Source: CADEED01 sp964444835 (GTDB lineage Bacteria; Pseudomonadota; Gammaproteobacteria; Steroidobacterales; Steroidobacteraceae). Taken from it: 64,000 nt of DNA. This document shows positions 1 to 9,730 of the stretch, piece after piece. Under the pieces are notes generated by a model, which did no database searches, had not been told where the DNA came from, and saw only the letters and a program-made list of their open reading frames with translations. How positions within the stretch are numbered: the first letter of the stretch is position 1; each line of letters starts with the position of its first letter. The stretch is from positions 14,112 to 78,111 of the forward strand of contig CAYUIT010000012.1 in NCBI GenBank assembly GCA_964444835.1, written 5' to 3'. The position numbers were made by a program, and so were the translations under genes.

Positions 1-381
1 TCCGCACGCCTCTCCGACGACGCCGAGGAGAGCAAACGAGATTTGAAGTTCCGCATCGTCGAGCCACCGCTCGTGCCGCTCGCACCGATCGCACCGAATC
101 GCGCGCTTCTGTTCATCGTCGCGTTGTTGCTGAGCCTGGTCGTCGGTGGCGCGGTGATGTTCGTGATGAATCAGATCAAACCCGTGTTCACGACGCGTCA
201 TTCGCTGCGCGAGTTTGCGAAGTTGCCGATTCTGGGAACGATTACGAAAGTCCCTCTGTTCCCAGAGCAAGCAGAGATCGAGCGACGCCAAACGCGCCTC
301 GTTGCGGCCAGCAGTGGCGCGCTCGTCATGATTTTTCTCGTCGCCGCCGTGTTGTTCGGCAGTGGCTACGTCGGCGCTTGA
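1..381 (+). CDS. XrtA-type EPS chain-length determinant protein, C-terminal part
   Basis: This is the 3' end of a gene that begins before the window; the reading frame is open from base 1 to the stop at 379-381. The visible ~126 residues contain a Pro-rich stretch (VEPPLVPLAPIAPNR), a transmembrane helix just after it, a cytoplasmic loop, and a second hydrophobic helix near the C-terminus. The proline-rich segment before the last helices is typical of Wzz/GNVR polysaccharide co-polymerases. These set polymer length in the inner membrane, together with a cytosolic tyrosine kinase. The next gene, 16 bp downstream, is exactly such a kinase, so the family assignment is good although the N-terminal Wzz domain lies outside the window. 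Confidence 0.85.
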   Translation, partial: SARLSDDAEESKRDLKFRIVEPPLVPLAPIAPNRALLFIVALLLSLVVGGAVMFVMNQIKPVFTTRHSLREFAKLPILGTITKVPLFPEQAEIERRQTRLVAASSGALVMIFLVAAVLFGSGYVGA

Positions 382-397
382 GCCCCTGGAATCAGAC

Positions 398-1225
398 ATG
401 AGCATAGTCGACAAAGCACTCACGAAGGCCCGCAGCGGCGCGCATCCCGAGGAACGGCGCGTCACACCGACCGGCCCTCGTACGGGCGGTTCGATCAAGC
501 TGGATCTGCATAACATGCATCGCGAGGGCTTGCTCGTGCCTAGCGAGCATGCACGCACCATTCGCAATCAGTACCGCGCAATCAAGACGCAGTTGCTCGA
601 TCTCGCGTTGGGGCGCGCCTCGCCTCGTCCCGAGGCAGGGAACGTCATCGTCGTAACGAGCGCCGTCCCGGGCGAAGGCAAGACGTTTTGCGCCACGAAT
701 CTCGCGATGACGCTGGCGCTCGAGCCCGAGTTGTCAGTGATCTTGATCGATGCAGACTTAGCCCGCCCCCGCATTTCGTCGGTACTCGGCTTGAGCGATC
801 GCGCGGGACTTGCCGAGTATCTCGCCAACGGTTCGATGCATTGGCGCGATCTCAGCTTGATGACCGATCACAACAACATGATCGTGCTTCCGGCCGGGCA
901 CGCAGCGGGTCGTGGCCCGGAGCTTCTCGGTACGAGTCGCATGGCGGACTTGATTGCCGATGTGACGCGGCCCGGGTCGAACGAAGTTGTCGTGATCGAT
1001 TCCGCGCCGCTTCTTGCCACGAACGAAGCTCGCGCACTCGTGCGTCATGCTGGGCAAGTTGCGATGGTGGTACGAGCGAACAGCACCTTGAAACCGGAAT
1101 TCAACGAAGCGATTTCGATGCTTGATCGCAAGAAACCGATCGGCTTGATTCTCAATCAGGCCAGTACCGTCTTCGGCGACTACTACTACGGACAGTACGG
1201 TGACTACGATCAGCAGGCGGACTGA
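398..1225 (+). CDS. XrtA-associated tyrosine autokinase (BY-kinase)
   Basis: A 275-residue cytosolic bacterial tyrosine kinase, the partner of the chain-length protein in controlling EPS polymerisation. Walker A is SAVPGEGKT (residues 88-96), Walker A' has Asp118 and Asp120 in LIDADLARP, and Walker B has Asp201 in VVVIDSAP. The C-terminus carries a tyrosine cluster (GDYYYGQYGDY), the expected autophosphorylation tail. The opening MSIVDKAL is characteristic of the PEP-CTERM/XrtA-type kinases. I chose the ATG at 398; an upstream GTG at 362 would overlap the previous gene and add an unlikely 12 residues. The stop at 1225 is directly followed by the ATG of the next gene, so they are co-translated. 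Confidence 0.92.
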   Translation: MSIVDKALTKARSGAHPEERRVTPTGPRTGGSIKLDLHNMHREGLLVPSEHARTIRNQYRAIKTQLLDLALGRASPRPEAGNVIVVTSAVPGEGKTFCATNLAMTLALEPELSVILIDADLARPRISSVLGLSDRAGLAEYLANGSMHWRDLSLMTDHNNMIVLPAGHAAGRGPELLGTSRMADLIADVTRPGSNEVVVIDSAPLLATNEARALVRHAGQVAMVVRANSTLKPEFNEAISMLDRKKPIGLILNQASTVFGDYYYGQYGDYDQQAD

Positions 1226-2293
1226 ATGTCCTCAACCGCGCCATCTAGCCCAGCCACTTGTGGCTCCGAGCTGCTCGTCCGTGCAGCCCAGGAATCCGAT
1301 GCAGCCTCTTGGGACGCGTTCGTAGAAGCGCATCCTGCCGCCACGTTTTTCCATCTCTACGGTTGGCGCCGCGTTCTCGAGCGCGCGTATCGGCACCGCA
1401 CTCACTACTTGTGCGCGACGCGTGAGGGTCGCGTCGTTGGCGTCTTGCCGCTCGCCGAGGTGAAGAGCTGGCTGTTCGGCCACACACTCGTGTCGACTCC
1501 CTTTTGCGTTTATGGCGGCGCCGTCGCCGAAGACGTCGCCACGCGCGATTCGCTCATCGATGCTGCCTGCAAACTCGCGACCGAGCTTGGAGTCGACACC
1601 CTCGAGTTGCGCAATATGGAACGCGTACGGCCCGAGTGGCCGTGCAAAGATCTCTATGTCACCTTTCGCAAACCGATCTCCGCCGACGACGAAGAAAACC
1701 TGAAAGCGATCCCGCGTAAGCAGCGTGCGATGGTGCGCGGCGGCATCACGGCAGGGCTGGTGTCGCAGATCGATCAGGATGTCGCGACCGCGTGGGACGT
1801 CTACTCCGAGAGCGTGCGCAATCTGGGCACACCTGTGTTCCCGCTCGAATATTTCAAGATTCTGGCGGCGGAGTTCGGCGAGCGCTGCGAAGTGCTCAAA
1901 GTTCAGCACGCAGGCCAAACCGTGGCGAGCGTTCTATCGTTCTACTTTCGCGATGAAGTACTGCCGTACTACGGCGGCGGTACACACGCATCGCGCGAGG
2001 TGAATGCTAACGACTTCATGTACTGGGAATTGATGCGCCGTGCAGCCGCTCGCGGTCTGCGCATCTTCGACTACGGGCGCAGCAAGCGCGATACCGGTTC
2101 GTTTCGTTTCAAAAAGCACTGGGGCTTCGAGCCGGCACCGCTCTACTACGAGTACTTCCTCGTCAAGGCGCGCGAGATGCCCAATGTCAGCCCTACCAAT
2201 CCCAAGTACGCGTTGTTCTTGAAGGTGTGGCAGCGGCTCCCCCTGTGGCTGAGCCGGCGCATCGGTCCCTTCTTGTCGCGGTCGCTCGGTTAG
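1226..2293 (+). CDS. FemAB-like XrtA/PEP-CTERM system-associated acyltransferase
   Basis: A 355-residue protein of the FemAB/GNAT fold family found in exosortase A EPS clusters. The opening (AAQESDAASWDAFV... FFHLYGWRRVLE) and the later PYYGGG, NDFMYWELMRRA and FDYGRSKRDTGSFRFKK segments are the conserved blocks of this family. Its members are presumed to transfer an aminoacyl or acyl group onto a precursor of the polysaccharide, but no substrate has been firmly assigned. No signal peptide or transmembrane segment is seen, so it should act in the cytosol. The start is the ATG immediately after the kinase stop codon. Confidence 0.88.
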   Translation: MSSTAPSSPATCGSELLVRAAQESDAASWDAFVEAHPAATFFHLYGWRRVLERAYRHRTHYLCATREGRVVGVLPLAEVKSWLFGHTLVSTPFCVYGGAVAEDVATRDSLIDAACKLATELGVDTLELRNMERVRPEWPCKDLYVTFRKPISADDEENLKAIPRKQRAMVRGGITAGLVSQIDQDVATAWDVYSESVRNLGTPVFPLEYFKILAAEFGERCEVLKVQHAGQTVASVLSFYFRDEVLPYYGGGTHASREVNANDFMYWELMRRAAARGLRIFDYGRSKRDTGSFRFKKHWGFEPAPLYYEYFLVKAREMPNVSPTNPKYALFLKVWQRLPLWLSRRIGPFLSRSLG

Positions 2294-2305
2294 TTAGGCA
2301 CTCCG

Positions 2306-4237
2306 ATGTGCGGAATTCATGGCTTCTTGCGATGGGATGGCGATGCGACGCACGGCCTCGAGTCGCTACGGCGCATGGGCCAAGCAACGCTGCATCGCGG
2401 ACCGGACGACGAGGGTAGCTTCGTCGAAGGCCCGATCGCGTTGGGCATGCGACGCCTCTCGATCATCGATCTCGCGGGCGGGCATCAACCCATCGCCAAC
2501 GAAGACGAGTCGCTGATCCTCGTCTGCAACGGCGAGATCTACAACTTTCGCGAACTGCGCACGGAGCTTATCGGGCGCGGTCATCGATTCCGCACGGGTA
2601 GCGATGTCGAAGTCATCCTGCATAGCTACGAAGAATACGGCGACGATTTCGTCAGTCGTATCGATGGCATGTTCGGCTTCGCATTGTGGGATCGGCGCCG
2701 TAAGCGGCTCCTGATTGGCCGCGACCCCATCGGCATCAAGCCGATTTACATCTACCGCGATGCGCATCAGCTCGCTTTTGCCTCAGAAGCAAAGGCGTTG
2801 CTGGCGTTGCCGGGCGTCGCGTGCCGCGTCGATCGCGAAGCCTTGTCCGATTACGTCGCGTTTGGCTACGTACCGGCACCGCGATCGCTGTTCGCAGGCG
2901 TCACGAAGTTGGCGCCGGCCACTCTGCTGATCGCCGAGCAAGGCCGAGTCGAAACGCGCGAGTACTGGCGTCTGCCGCAAACGATCGATCGCAATTTGAG
3001 TGCCGAAGATTGGCGCGTCGCGGTCCGTGACCGACTCGAAGCCGCCGTGCGTGAGCAAATGGTGGCCGATGTGCCGCTCGGTGGATTCTTGTCGGGCGGT
3101 GTCGACTCGAGCTGTGTCGTCGGCTACATGGCCAAGCACAGCACTCAGCCCGTCAAGACCTACTCGATCGGGTTCCGTGCCTCGAGCGGTGCAGAGCTCT
3201 ACAACGAGCTTCCGTACGCGCGCCGCGTCGCCGAGCTGTTTCACACCGATCACCACGAGATCGTCGTACAACCCGACGTCGTCAAGCTGCTCCCCAAGTT
3301 GCTGTGGCACATGGACGAGCCGATGGCAGACGCTGCGCTGATCACTACCTACTTGGTATCCGAGTTTGCGCGCCGCGATGTCACGGTGATTCTCTCCGGC
3401 GTGGGCGGCGATGAGTTGTTTGGCGGCTATCACCGCTATCGCGACGAGTACTTTCGCTCGCGCTATCGACTCTTGCCGAAATGGTTCCGGCGCGGCGTCA
3501 TGACGCCGTTCGCACGCGCCCTGCCCAGCGATCGCCACAGCAAGTGGCTCAACATCGCGCGCCTCGGTCGCGCGTTTTTGCTCGCCGACGAACTCGACTT
3601 CGAGGCACGGTATGAACGCTTCATCGAGGTGTTCGATGCCCAAGCGCGTAATCGCTTGCTACGCGAGGGCGCGCGCCCGCCCACCGCCGTGCGCGATGCA
3701 TTTGCCCGAGCGACCAGCCCTGACGCGCTCGCTCGCTTGATGAGCGTCGATTTCGCGACGCAGATGCCCGACGACTTGCTGCTGTTGACCGACAAGATGA
3801 GCATGGCCACATCGCTCGAATGCCGCGTGCCGTTGCTCGATCGGCAGCTCGTTGAGCTCGCGGCGCGCATGCCGAGCGGTGTGAAGATGCGCGGCGGCCA
3901 GCTCAAGTCGTTACTCAAGTCGTCGCTCAGCGAGCTTCTACCCAACGACATCTTGCATCGTCAGAAGCGCGGCTTTGGCGCTCCCGTCGGCGCCTGGATC
4001 AAGTCCGAACTCGCACCGCTGCTGACCCACGTGCTGTCGCGAAAGTCGATCGAACAGCGCGGCTGGTTCCACTGGCCTGCCGTGGCGGAAACGATCGAGA
4101 TGCATCGACAGCAACGCGCCGACCATACCGATCACTTGATGTGCCTGCTGAATCTAGAACTGTGGGCACGGCTCTATCTGGATGGCGTCAGCACGAACGA
4201 CCTCGGCGAAGAGTTGCAAGCGTTGTTAGCGGCATGA
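2306..4237 (+). CDS. Asparagine synthetase-like amidotransferase, XrtA system (first copy)
   Basis: A 643-residue class II glutamine amidotransferase fused to an Asn-synthetase domain. The N-terminus is MCGIHGF with the nucleophile Cys2, which fixes the start. The PP-loop is SGGVDS at residues 263-268. The family hydrolyses glutamine in the N-terminal domain and uses the ammonia, with ATP, to amidate a carboxylate in the C-terminal domain. In XrtA clusters the substrate is thought to be a uronate or an amino-acid substituent of the polymer. An AlgD-like dehydrogenase further along the operon (9731) would supply uronic acids, which fits. The gene overlaps the next one by ATGA. Confidence 0.9.
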   Translation: MCGIHGFLRWDGDATHGLESLRRMGQATLHRGPDDEGSFVEGPIALGMRRLSIIDLAGGHQPIANEDESLILVCNGEIYNFRELRTELIGRGHRFRTGSDVEVILHSYEEYGDDFVSRIDGMFGFALWDRRRKRLLIGRDPIGIKPIYIYRDAHQLAFASEAKALLALPGVACRVDREALSDYVAFGYVPAPRSLFAGVTKLAPATLLIAEQGRVETREYWRLPQTIDRNLSAEDWRVAVRDRLEAAVREQMVADVPLGGFLSGGVDSSCVVGYMAKHSTQPVKTYSIGFRASSGAELYNELPYARRVAELFHTDHHEIVVQPDVVKLLPKLLWHMDEPMADAALITTYLVSEFARRDVTVILSGVGGDELFGGYHRYRDEYFRSRYRLLPKWFRRGVMTPFARALPSDRHSKWLNIARLGRAFLLADELDFEARYERFIEVFDAQARNRLLREGARPPTAVRDAFARATSPDALARLMSVDFATQMPDDLLLLTDKMSMATSLECRVPLLDRQLVELAARMPSGVKMRGGQLKSLLKSSLSELLPNDILHRQKRGFGAPVGAWIKSELAPLLTHVLSRKSIEQRGWFHWPAVAETIEMHRQQRADHTDHLMCLLNLELWARLYLDGVSTNDLGEELQALLAA

Positions 4238-5457
4238 AGATTCTCTACGTTTGCCACCGCTTTCCGTATCCGCCGCAGCGTGGCGGGAAGATTCGGCCGT
4301 TCAACATGATTCGCCATTTCACGAATCAAGGCCACGAAGTGACGGTGGCATCGCTCGCTCGCGATGCTGCGGAAGCCGAAGCAGCGGCCGGTATCGCGCC
4401 GCATTGCAAGGAGTACTGGGTCGAGGTCATCGGCAATGGTGCTGCGATGGCTCGGATGGTTGCGCGGCTACCCTCAACGGCACCGTCGAGCTTCGGATAC
4501 TTCTATTCTCCAGCGCTCGCGCGACGCATCTCGGAGCGCGTCGCGCAGCAGCGATTCGATCTCGTATTTGCGCACTGTTCGTCGGCCGCGCCCTATGTCA
4601 GCGGCATCCGCGATGTACCCAAGATGCTCGACTTCGGCGATATGGACTCGCAGAAGTGGCGTGAATACTCGACGCATCGTTCGTTTCCGCTGTCGCTCGG
4701 CTATTGGCTCGAAGCCGTCAAGCTCGAGCGCGCCGAGGCGCAATTGGCGATGCAGTTCGATCTGTCGACCTGCACGACACGGGCCGAGTGGGAGACGCTG
4801 CGATCGTTTGGCGTCTCGCGTCCTAACGACTGGTTCCCGAATGGCGTCGATGCACAGGTGTTTGCACCGACGGACGGCAGTTACGAATCGGACACCATCG
4901 CGTTCGTCGGGCGCATGGATTACTTTCCCAACCAGCAAGCCGTGTTCGATTTCTGTAGCGAAGTACTGCCGGTGATTCGCGCGCAACGGCCCACGGTTCA
5001 ATTCATCATCATCGGCGCCGATCCGCCGCCCAGCGTCCGCAAACTTGCGGAGCTGCCAGGGGTACAAGTCACAGGCTCGGTGCCCGACGTCAAGCCGCTC
5101 GTCCGACGCGCGGCGTTCACGGTCGCGCCGCTGCGGATTGCGCGCGGCACGCAAAACAAGATCCTGGAATCGATGGCGTTGGGCGTACCCGTGATCTCGA
5201 GCACGGCGGCCGCGGGCGGCGTCGACGCCCTCGCGCCGGAGCATTTCTGGGTTGCCAAGGATTCGCAAGAGCTCGCCGCGAAATGCTTGCAGTTGTTAGG
5301 TGATCCCGCCGAGCGACAACGCTTGGCCATTGCCGGACGCGAACGCGTTCTGAGCCATCACAGCTGGGCTGCTTCGATGCGCCGGCTCGACGGAATCGTC
5401 GCCGCGGCGCGCGAGGCGCATCTTGCTCACACGGCAGACGCGCGTAGGCTCGCATGA
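4234..5457 (+). CDS. GT4 glycosyltransferase, XrtA/PEP-CTERM-associated (stp1-like)
   Basis: A 407-residue glycosyltransferase of the GT-B fold. The opening MKILYVCHRFPYPPQRGGK is the hallmark of the TIGR03087-type sugar transferases in exosortase A loci. A C-terminal nucleotide-sugar-binding half contains VGRMDYFPN, APLRIARGTQNKILESMA and GVPVIS. It should add one sugar to the lipid-linked repeat unit on the inner face of the membrane. The start is the ATG at 4234, which overlaps the preceding stop (ATGA); the longer open frame upstream lies inside the amidotransferase gene and is not a plausible extension. Confidence 0.9.
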   Translation: MKILYVCHRFPYPPQRGGKIRPFNMIRHFTNQGHEVTVASLARDAAEAEAAAGIAPHCKEYWVEVIGNGAAMARMVARLPSTAPSSFGYFYSPALARRISERVAQQRFDLVFAHCSSAAPYVSGIRDVPKMLDFGDMDSQKWREYSTHRSFPLSLGYWLEAVKLERAEAQLAMQFDLSTCTTRAEWETLRSFGVSRPNDWFPNGVDAQVFAPTDGSYESDTIAFVGRMDYFPNQQAVFDFCSEVLPVIRAQRPTVQFIIIGADPPPSVRKLAELPGVQVTGSVPDVKPLVRRAAFTVAPLRIARGTQNKILESMALGVPVISSTAAAGGVDALAPEHFWVAKDSQELAAKCLQLLGDPAERQRLAIAGRERVLSHHSWAASMRRLDGIVAAAREAHLAHTADARRLA

Positions 5458-6587
5458 CCCCGCCGCTCGTCATGCATGTCATTCACCGCTTGGGGATCGG
5501 CGGTCTCGAGAATGGCCTCGTCAACCTCATCAATCACTGCCCCGCAGATCGTTACCGTCATGCGATCGTCTGTTTGACGGAGGCCACCGACTTTCGACTG
5601 CGCTTGCGCGATCGAACATTGCCGATCCTCGAGATGCACAAGCGGCCGGGACAGGACTGGGGTCTCTATCGACGCTTGTGGTCGGCCATTCGGCAGCTTC
5701 GGCCGAGCATTCTGCACACTCGCAACTTCGGCGCGCTAGACAGCTTGGCGCCCGCACTGCTGGCCGGAGTACGTCGGCACGTGCACGGTTTGCACGGCTG
5801 GGATGTGAATGACTTACATGGCCGCAACACGCGCTACCGCTGGATTCGCAAAGCTGCCGACCCGTGGACGCAGGCATACGTCGCGGTATCGCGGGATCTC
5901 GCCGCGTGGGCGTGCAGCGCAATCGGTATCGACCAGCGCAAGGTCCACCAGATTTACAGCGGCGTCGATAGCGAGCGCTTTCATCCGAGTGCGAGCCGCG
6001 ATCGAACGGCCTTGCCGTCGGGCTTCGCGACGGCCGAGCATTTCGTCATTGGCTGGGTTGGCCGCATGGATGCCGTCAAGAATCCTTTGGCGCTCGTAGT
6101 GACACTGCGCGAGTTGTTAGCAGCGCGACCCGAACTGAGAGCTCGCGTGCGCTTGGTCATGGTGGGCGATGGGCCCCTGCGCGATACCATCGCGGCAGAG
6201 ATCGCTGCCCACTCCCTGACCGACTGCGTGTGGCTAGCCGGCGCCAGCAACGAGATCCCCTCCTTGTTGCGCACGTTCGACGTGTTCGTGCTTCCGTCGC
6301 TCAACGAAGGGATTTCGAACACGATACTCGAAGCCATGAGCAGCGGCATTCCGGTGATCGCAGCACGCGTCGGCGGTAATGCTGAACTGATCGAACACGA
6401 TGTCACGGGGATGCTGGTCGGCGAGAACGCGGCCCAGCTGTTCGTTGCGGCGCTGCTCGGCTACATCGCCGATCCCGCCCGCACGGCACGCCACGGCGCG
6501 GCGGCTCGCCGCGCAATCGAGCAGCGCTTCAGCATGCGCAGCATGGTCGGCGGATACTTGAATGTTTACGACACGGTCTTGCAATAG
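5454..6587 (+). CDS. GT4 glycosyltransferase, XrtA/PEP-CTERM-associated (stp2-like)
   Basis: A 377-residue GT4-family glycosyltransferase. The N-terminal MHVIHRLGIGGLENGLVNL block is the signature of the TIGR03088-type transferases of exosortase A clusters. The donor-binding half shows GWVGRMDAVKNP, LPSLNEGISNTILEAMSSG and GVPVIA-like (GIPVIAARVGG) motifs with the expected E-x7-E spacing. It begins with an ATGA overlap with the preceding glycosyltransferase, so the two are translationally coupled and probably add consecutive sugars. No membrane segments are seen. Confidence 0.9.
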   Translation: MTPPLVMHVIHRLGIGGLENGLVNLINHCPADRYRHAIVCLTEATDFRLRLRDRTLPILEMHKRPGQDWGLYRRLWSAIRQLRPSILHTRNFGALDSLAPALLAGVRRHVHGLHGWDVNDLHGRNTRYRWIRKAADPWTQAYVAVSRDLAAWACSAIGIDQRKVHQIYSGVDSERFHPSASRDRTALPSGFATAEHFVIGWVGRMDAVKNPLALVVTLRELLAARPELRARVRLVMVGDGPLRDTIAAEIAAHSLTDCVWLAGASNEIPSLLRTFDVFVLPSLNEGISNTILEAMSSGIPVIAARVGGNAELIEHDVTGMLVGENAAQLFVAALLGYIADPARTARHGAAARRAIEQRFSMRSMVGGYLNVYDTVLQ

Positions 6588-6608
6588 CTTCGTCACGGGA
6601 GAGCACTG

Positions 6609-8504
6609 GTGTGCGGCATAGTTGGAATCGTCGACCTGAAGGGTGATCGCCCGATCGATCGTGAGTTGCTCGTTCGAATGAACGACAGCATCGCGCACCG
6701 CGGCCCTGATGGCGACGGGATTCACGTCTCGCCGGGTGTCGGGCTTGGGCATCGGCGCCTCTCGATCATCGACGTGTCGGGCGGCGCGCAGCCGCTCTAC
6801 AACGAGGACAACAGTGTCGTCGTCGTCTACAACGGTGAGATTTACAACTACCAACCCATTGTCGCTGAGCTGACCGCGCTCGGTCACAAGTTCCGCACGC
6901 ACTGCGATACCGAAGTCATCGTTCATGCCTGGGAACAATGGGGCAGCGAGTGCGTACAACGCTTCAACGGTATGTTTGTGTTTGCGTTATGGGACACCAA
7001 GCAGCAAACGCTGTTCATGGCCCGCGACCGACTCGGCAAGAAGCCTTTGTATTACACCGAGACACGTGACGGGCTACTGCTGTTCGGCTCGGAACTGAAG
7101 ACATTGCTCGAATCGCGCGATCTCGTGCGCAAGCTCGATCCGCGCGCCGTCGAGGACTATTTTGCGTTCGGCTACGTACCCGACCCGAAGACCATCCTCG
7201 CGGGCGTGCACAAACTACCGCCCGCAACCACGCTCGTACACCGCCGCGGGCAACCCTTGCCGCAGCCGCAGAAGTATTGGCAGTTGAAGTTTGAGCACGT
7301 GGTGACCGCGCCCGAAGCCGCCGTCGCGGATGAGCTAACAACTAGATTTCGCGACGCCGTTCAAAAGCGCTTGATGGCAGAGGTGCCGCTCGGCGCATTC
7401 TTGTCGGGCGGCGTCGATTCGAGTTCGGTCGTCGCCATGATGGCGGGCTTATCGAGCGATCCCGTTCGAACCTGCTCCATTTCGTTCGGCGATCCCCGCT
7501 ACAACGAAGCGCCATTTGCCGCAGCGGTCGCCGAAAAATTCGGCACGCGCCATCGTGTGGAACAGGTCGATCCCGAGGACTTCAGTTTGGTCGATCGCCT
7601 GGCCGCCGTGTATGACGAGCCGTTTGCCGACAGCTCCGCAATCCCGACCTACCGCGTTTGTGCACTCGCGCGCCGTGACGTAACCGTTGCGCTCTCGGGC
7701 GACGGCGGCGACGAGGACTTGGCAGGCTATCGCCGCTATCGATGGCACATGCATGAGGAGCGCGTGCGGCGCCTGCTGCCGGATGCGATTCGTGGGCCCG
7801 TGTTCGGCCTCGCCGGTAAGTTGTACCCGAAGCTCGACTGGGCACCCAAGTTTCTGCGGGCCAAGTCGACCTTGCAGGCACTCGCTCGCTCAAGCCTGGA
7901 GGGCTACTTCCACGGCGTGTCGATCTTTCCGACGGAACTGCGTCGCCGTCTCTATAGCGAGGAGTTTCGCCGCGACTTGCAAGGCTACGAGGCAATCGAA
8001 GTCTTCAACGAGCACGCGCGCGGTGCGCCCGTCAACGATGCGCTCTCGCTCGTGCAGTACATCGATTTCCAGACCTACCTACCGGGCGATATCTTGGTGA
8101 AGGTAGACCGCGCAAGTATGGCTAACAGCCTCGAAGTGCGCGTACCGCTACTCGACTATGAACTGGTCGAGTGGTTCGCCAAGCTCGACCCATCGCTCAA
8201 GCTTCGTGGGAACGAGGGCAAGTACATCTTCAAGCGTGCGATGGAACGTTACCTGCCAAACGACATCCTCTATCGCTCGAAGATGGGATTCGCGGTACCG
8301 CTCGCAAGCTGGTTCCGCGGACCGCTGCGCGATCGACTACGCAGCTCGATCCAAGACGGCTCGTTGGCCCGTAGCGGACTATTCGATCCCGGTACGCTGC
8401 AAAAGCTCGTCGATACGCACATCTCCGGGCGCAGCGATCACAGTGCGGTCCTCTGGGCGTTGCTGATGTTCGACGGCTTCCAACGGCGGGTGCTCGGTCT
8501 CTGA
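6609..8504 (+). CDS. Asparagine synthetase-like amidotransferase, XrtA system (second copy)
   Basis: A 631-residue glutamine-dependent amidotransferase close to the exosortase A-associated amidotransferase family TIGR03108. The start codon is GTG; it is fixed by Cys2 in MCGIVGIVDL, since the N-terminal cysteine is the nucleophile after Met removal. Other glutaminase residues (SIAHRGPDG, YNGEIYN) are present, and the PP-loop SGGVDS lies at 266-271. It is a paralogue of the 2306-4237 gene, not an exact duplicate, and the two differ through much of the C-terminal domain. Having two intact copies suggests two different carboxylates are amidated in this EPS. Confidence 0.9.
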   Translation: MCGIVGIVDLKGDRPIDRELLVRMNDSIAHRGPDGDGIHVSPGVGLGHRRLSIIDVSGGAQPLYNEDNSVVVVYNGEIYNYQPIVAELTALGHKFRTHCDTEVIVHAWEQWGSECVQRFNGMFVFALWDTKQQTLFMARDRLGKKPLYYTETRDGLLLFGSELKTLLESRDLVRKLDPRAVEDYFAFGYVPDPKTILAGVHKLPPATTLVHRRGQPLPQPQKYWQLKFEHVVTAPEAAVADELTTRFRDAVQKRLMAEVPLGAFLSGGVDSSSVVAMMAGLSSDPVRTCSISFGDPRYNEAPFAAAVAEKFGTRHRVEQVDPEDFSLVDRLAAVYDEPFADSSAIPTYRVCALARRDVTVALSGDGGDEDLAGYRRYRWHMHEERVRRLLPDAIRGPVFGLAGKLYPKLDWAPKFLRAKSTLQALARSSLEGYFHGVSIFPTELRRRLYSEEFRRDLQGYEAIEVFNEHARGAPVNDALSLVQYIDFQTYLPGDILVKVDRASMANSLEVRVPLLDYELVEWFAKLDPSLKLRGNEGKYIFKRAMERYLPNDILYRSKMGFAVPLASWFRGPLRDRLRSSIQDGSLARSGLFDPGTLQKLVDTHISGRSDHSAVLWALLMFDGFQRRVLGL

Positions 8505-8511
8505 GCGAGTC

Positions 8512-9711
8512 ATGCTGAAGATTCTGACTTTTTCCACGCTCTATCCGAATGCGGCACAACCGCATCACGGCATTTTCGTGGAGCAGCGTCTGCGTCGCTT
8601 GGTCGCAACGGGCGCCGTCGATGTACGCGTCGTGGCGCCCGTGCCGTGGTTTCCGTCGCGGCATCCACGGTTTGGCGAGTATGCGGCATTCGCTGCCGCG
8701 CCGGAGCGCGAAGAGCGGCACGGAATCAGCATCGTGCATCCGCGCTTCCTAACAATTCCGAAGGTGGGAATGACGGTTGCCCCACACTTGCTGGCGGCAG
8801 CAGCTTGGCCGACGATACGTCGTCTGCGCGAGCAAGGCTTTGAGTTCGATCTCATCGATGCGCACTACTTCTACCCTGACGGCGTGGCGGCCGCGCAGCT
8901 CGCAGCGCGTTGCGGCGTTCCGTTTGTCGTCACGGCCCGCGGTACTGACATCAACTTGATCCCACGTTACGCCCGACCGAGACGCATGATTCTCGAGGCC
9001 GCGAGCAAGGCAGCCGCAGTCATCACCGTTTGCGAAGCGCTCCGCCAGGAAACGATCGCTCTAGGCGTCGCGCCCGAACATGTCACGACGCTACGCAACG
9101 GCGTGGATCTCGACTTGTTCCACCTGTTAGACAAGCCGGCGCTAAGGGCCAAACACGGCTTCCGGCGCCGAACCCTGCTATCAGTCGGGCGGCTCATCGA
9201 ACGAAAAGGGCACCATATTGCCATTGCCGCCCTACGTGAGCTGCCCGAGGTCGACCTCGTGATCGTGGGTGATGGGCCGATGGAATCCGAATTGAAACGG
9301 ATAGCGATTGAGACACAGGTCGCAGATCGAGTCCGATTCGAGGGTCCCCGCACCCACGCCCAGCTCGTCGAGTACTACAATGCCGCCGACGCCCTGGTGT
9401 TGGCATCGGATCGTGAGGGCATGGCGAACGTGCTCCTCGAGTGCCTCGCTTGCGGCACTCCATTGATCGCAAATCCGGCGTGGGGCACGCCGGAAGTCGT
9501 TAGTGTCCCGGCTGCAGGCGTATTGATGCAAGAGCGCAGTGCAGCGGCGCTTGCGGCCGCAGCGCGCACGCTCTTCGCGGCGTATCCGTCGCGAGAGGCC
9601 ACGCGCAAGCACGCCGAAACGTTCGGCTGGGACACGACAACACGCGGGCAGCTTGAGATTTTTTCGCGAATCGTCGCTCGACCGGCTCTAACAGCCGCGC
9701 ATGTCGCATGA
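8512..9711 (+). CDS. GT4 glycosyltransferase, exosortase-cluster type
   Basis: A 399-residue GT-B glycosyltransferase. The opening MLKILTFSTLYPNAAQPHHG and HGIFVEQRLR resemble the colanic-acid/EPS WcaL-type transferases often found in XrtA clusters. The donor half contains SVGRLIERKGHH, GDGPMESELKRIA and SDREGMANVLLECLACGTP. It begins 7 bp after the amidotransferase stop and ends 19 bp before the chosen start of the GDP-mannose dehydrogenase. Donor and acceptor cannot be read from the sequence. Confidence 0.87.
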   Translation: MLKILTFSTLYPNAAQPHHGIFVEQRLRRLVATGAVDVRVVAPVPWFPSRHPRFGEYAAFAAAPEREERHGISIVHPRFLTIPKVGMTVAPHLLAAAAWPTIRRLREQGFEFDLIDAHYFYPDGVAAAQLAARCGVPFVVTARGTDINLIPRYARPRRMILEAASKAAAVITVCEALRQETIALGVAPEHVTTLRNGVDLDLFHLLDKPALRAKHGFRRRTLLSVGRLIERKGHHIAIAALRELPEVDLVIVGDGPMESELKRIAIETQVADRVRFEGPRTHAQLVEYYNAADALVLASDREGMANVLLECLACGTPLIANPAWGTPEVVSVPAAGVLMQERSAAALAAAARTLFAAYPSREATRKHAETFGWDTTTRGQLEIFSRIVARPALTAAHVA

Positions 9712-9730
9712 CGAATTGGAAGGACAGACC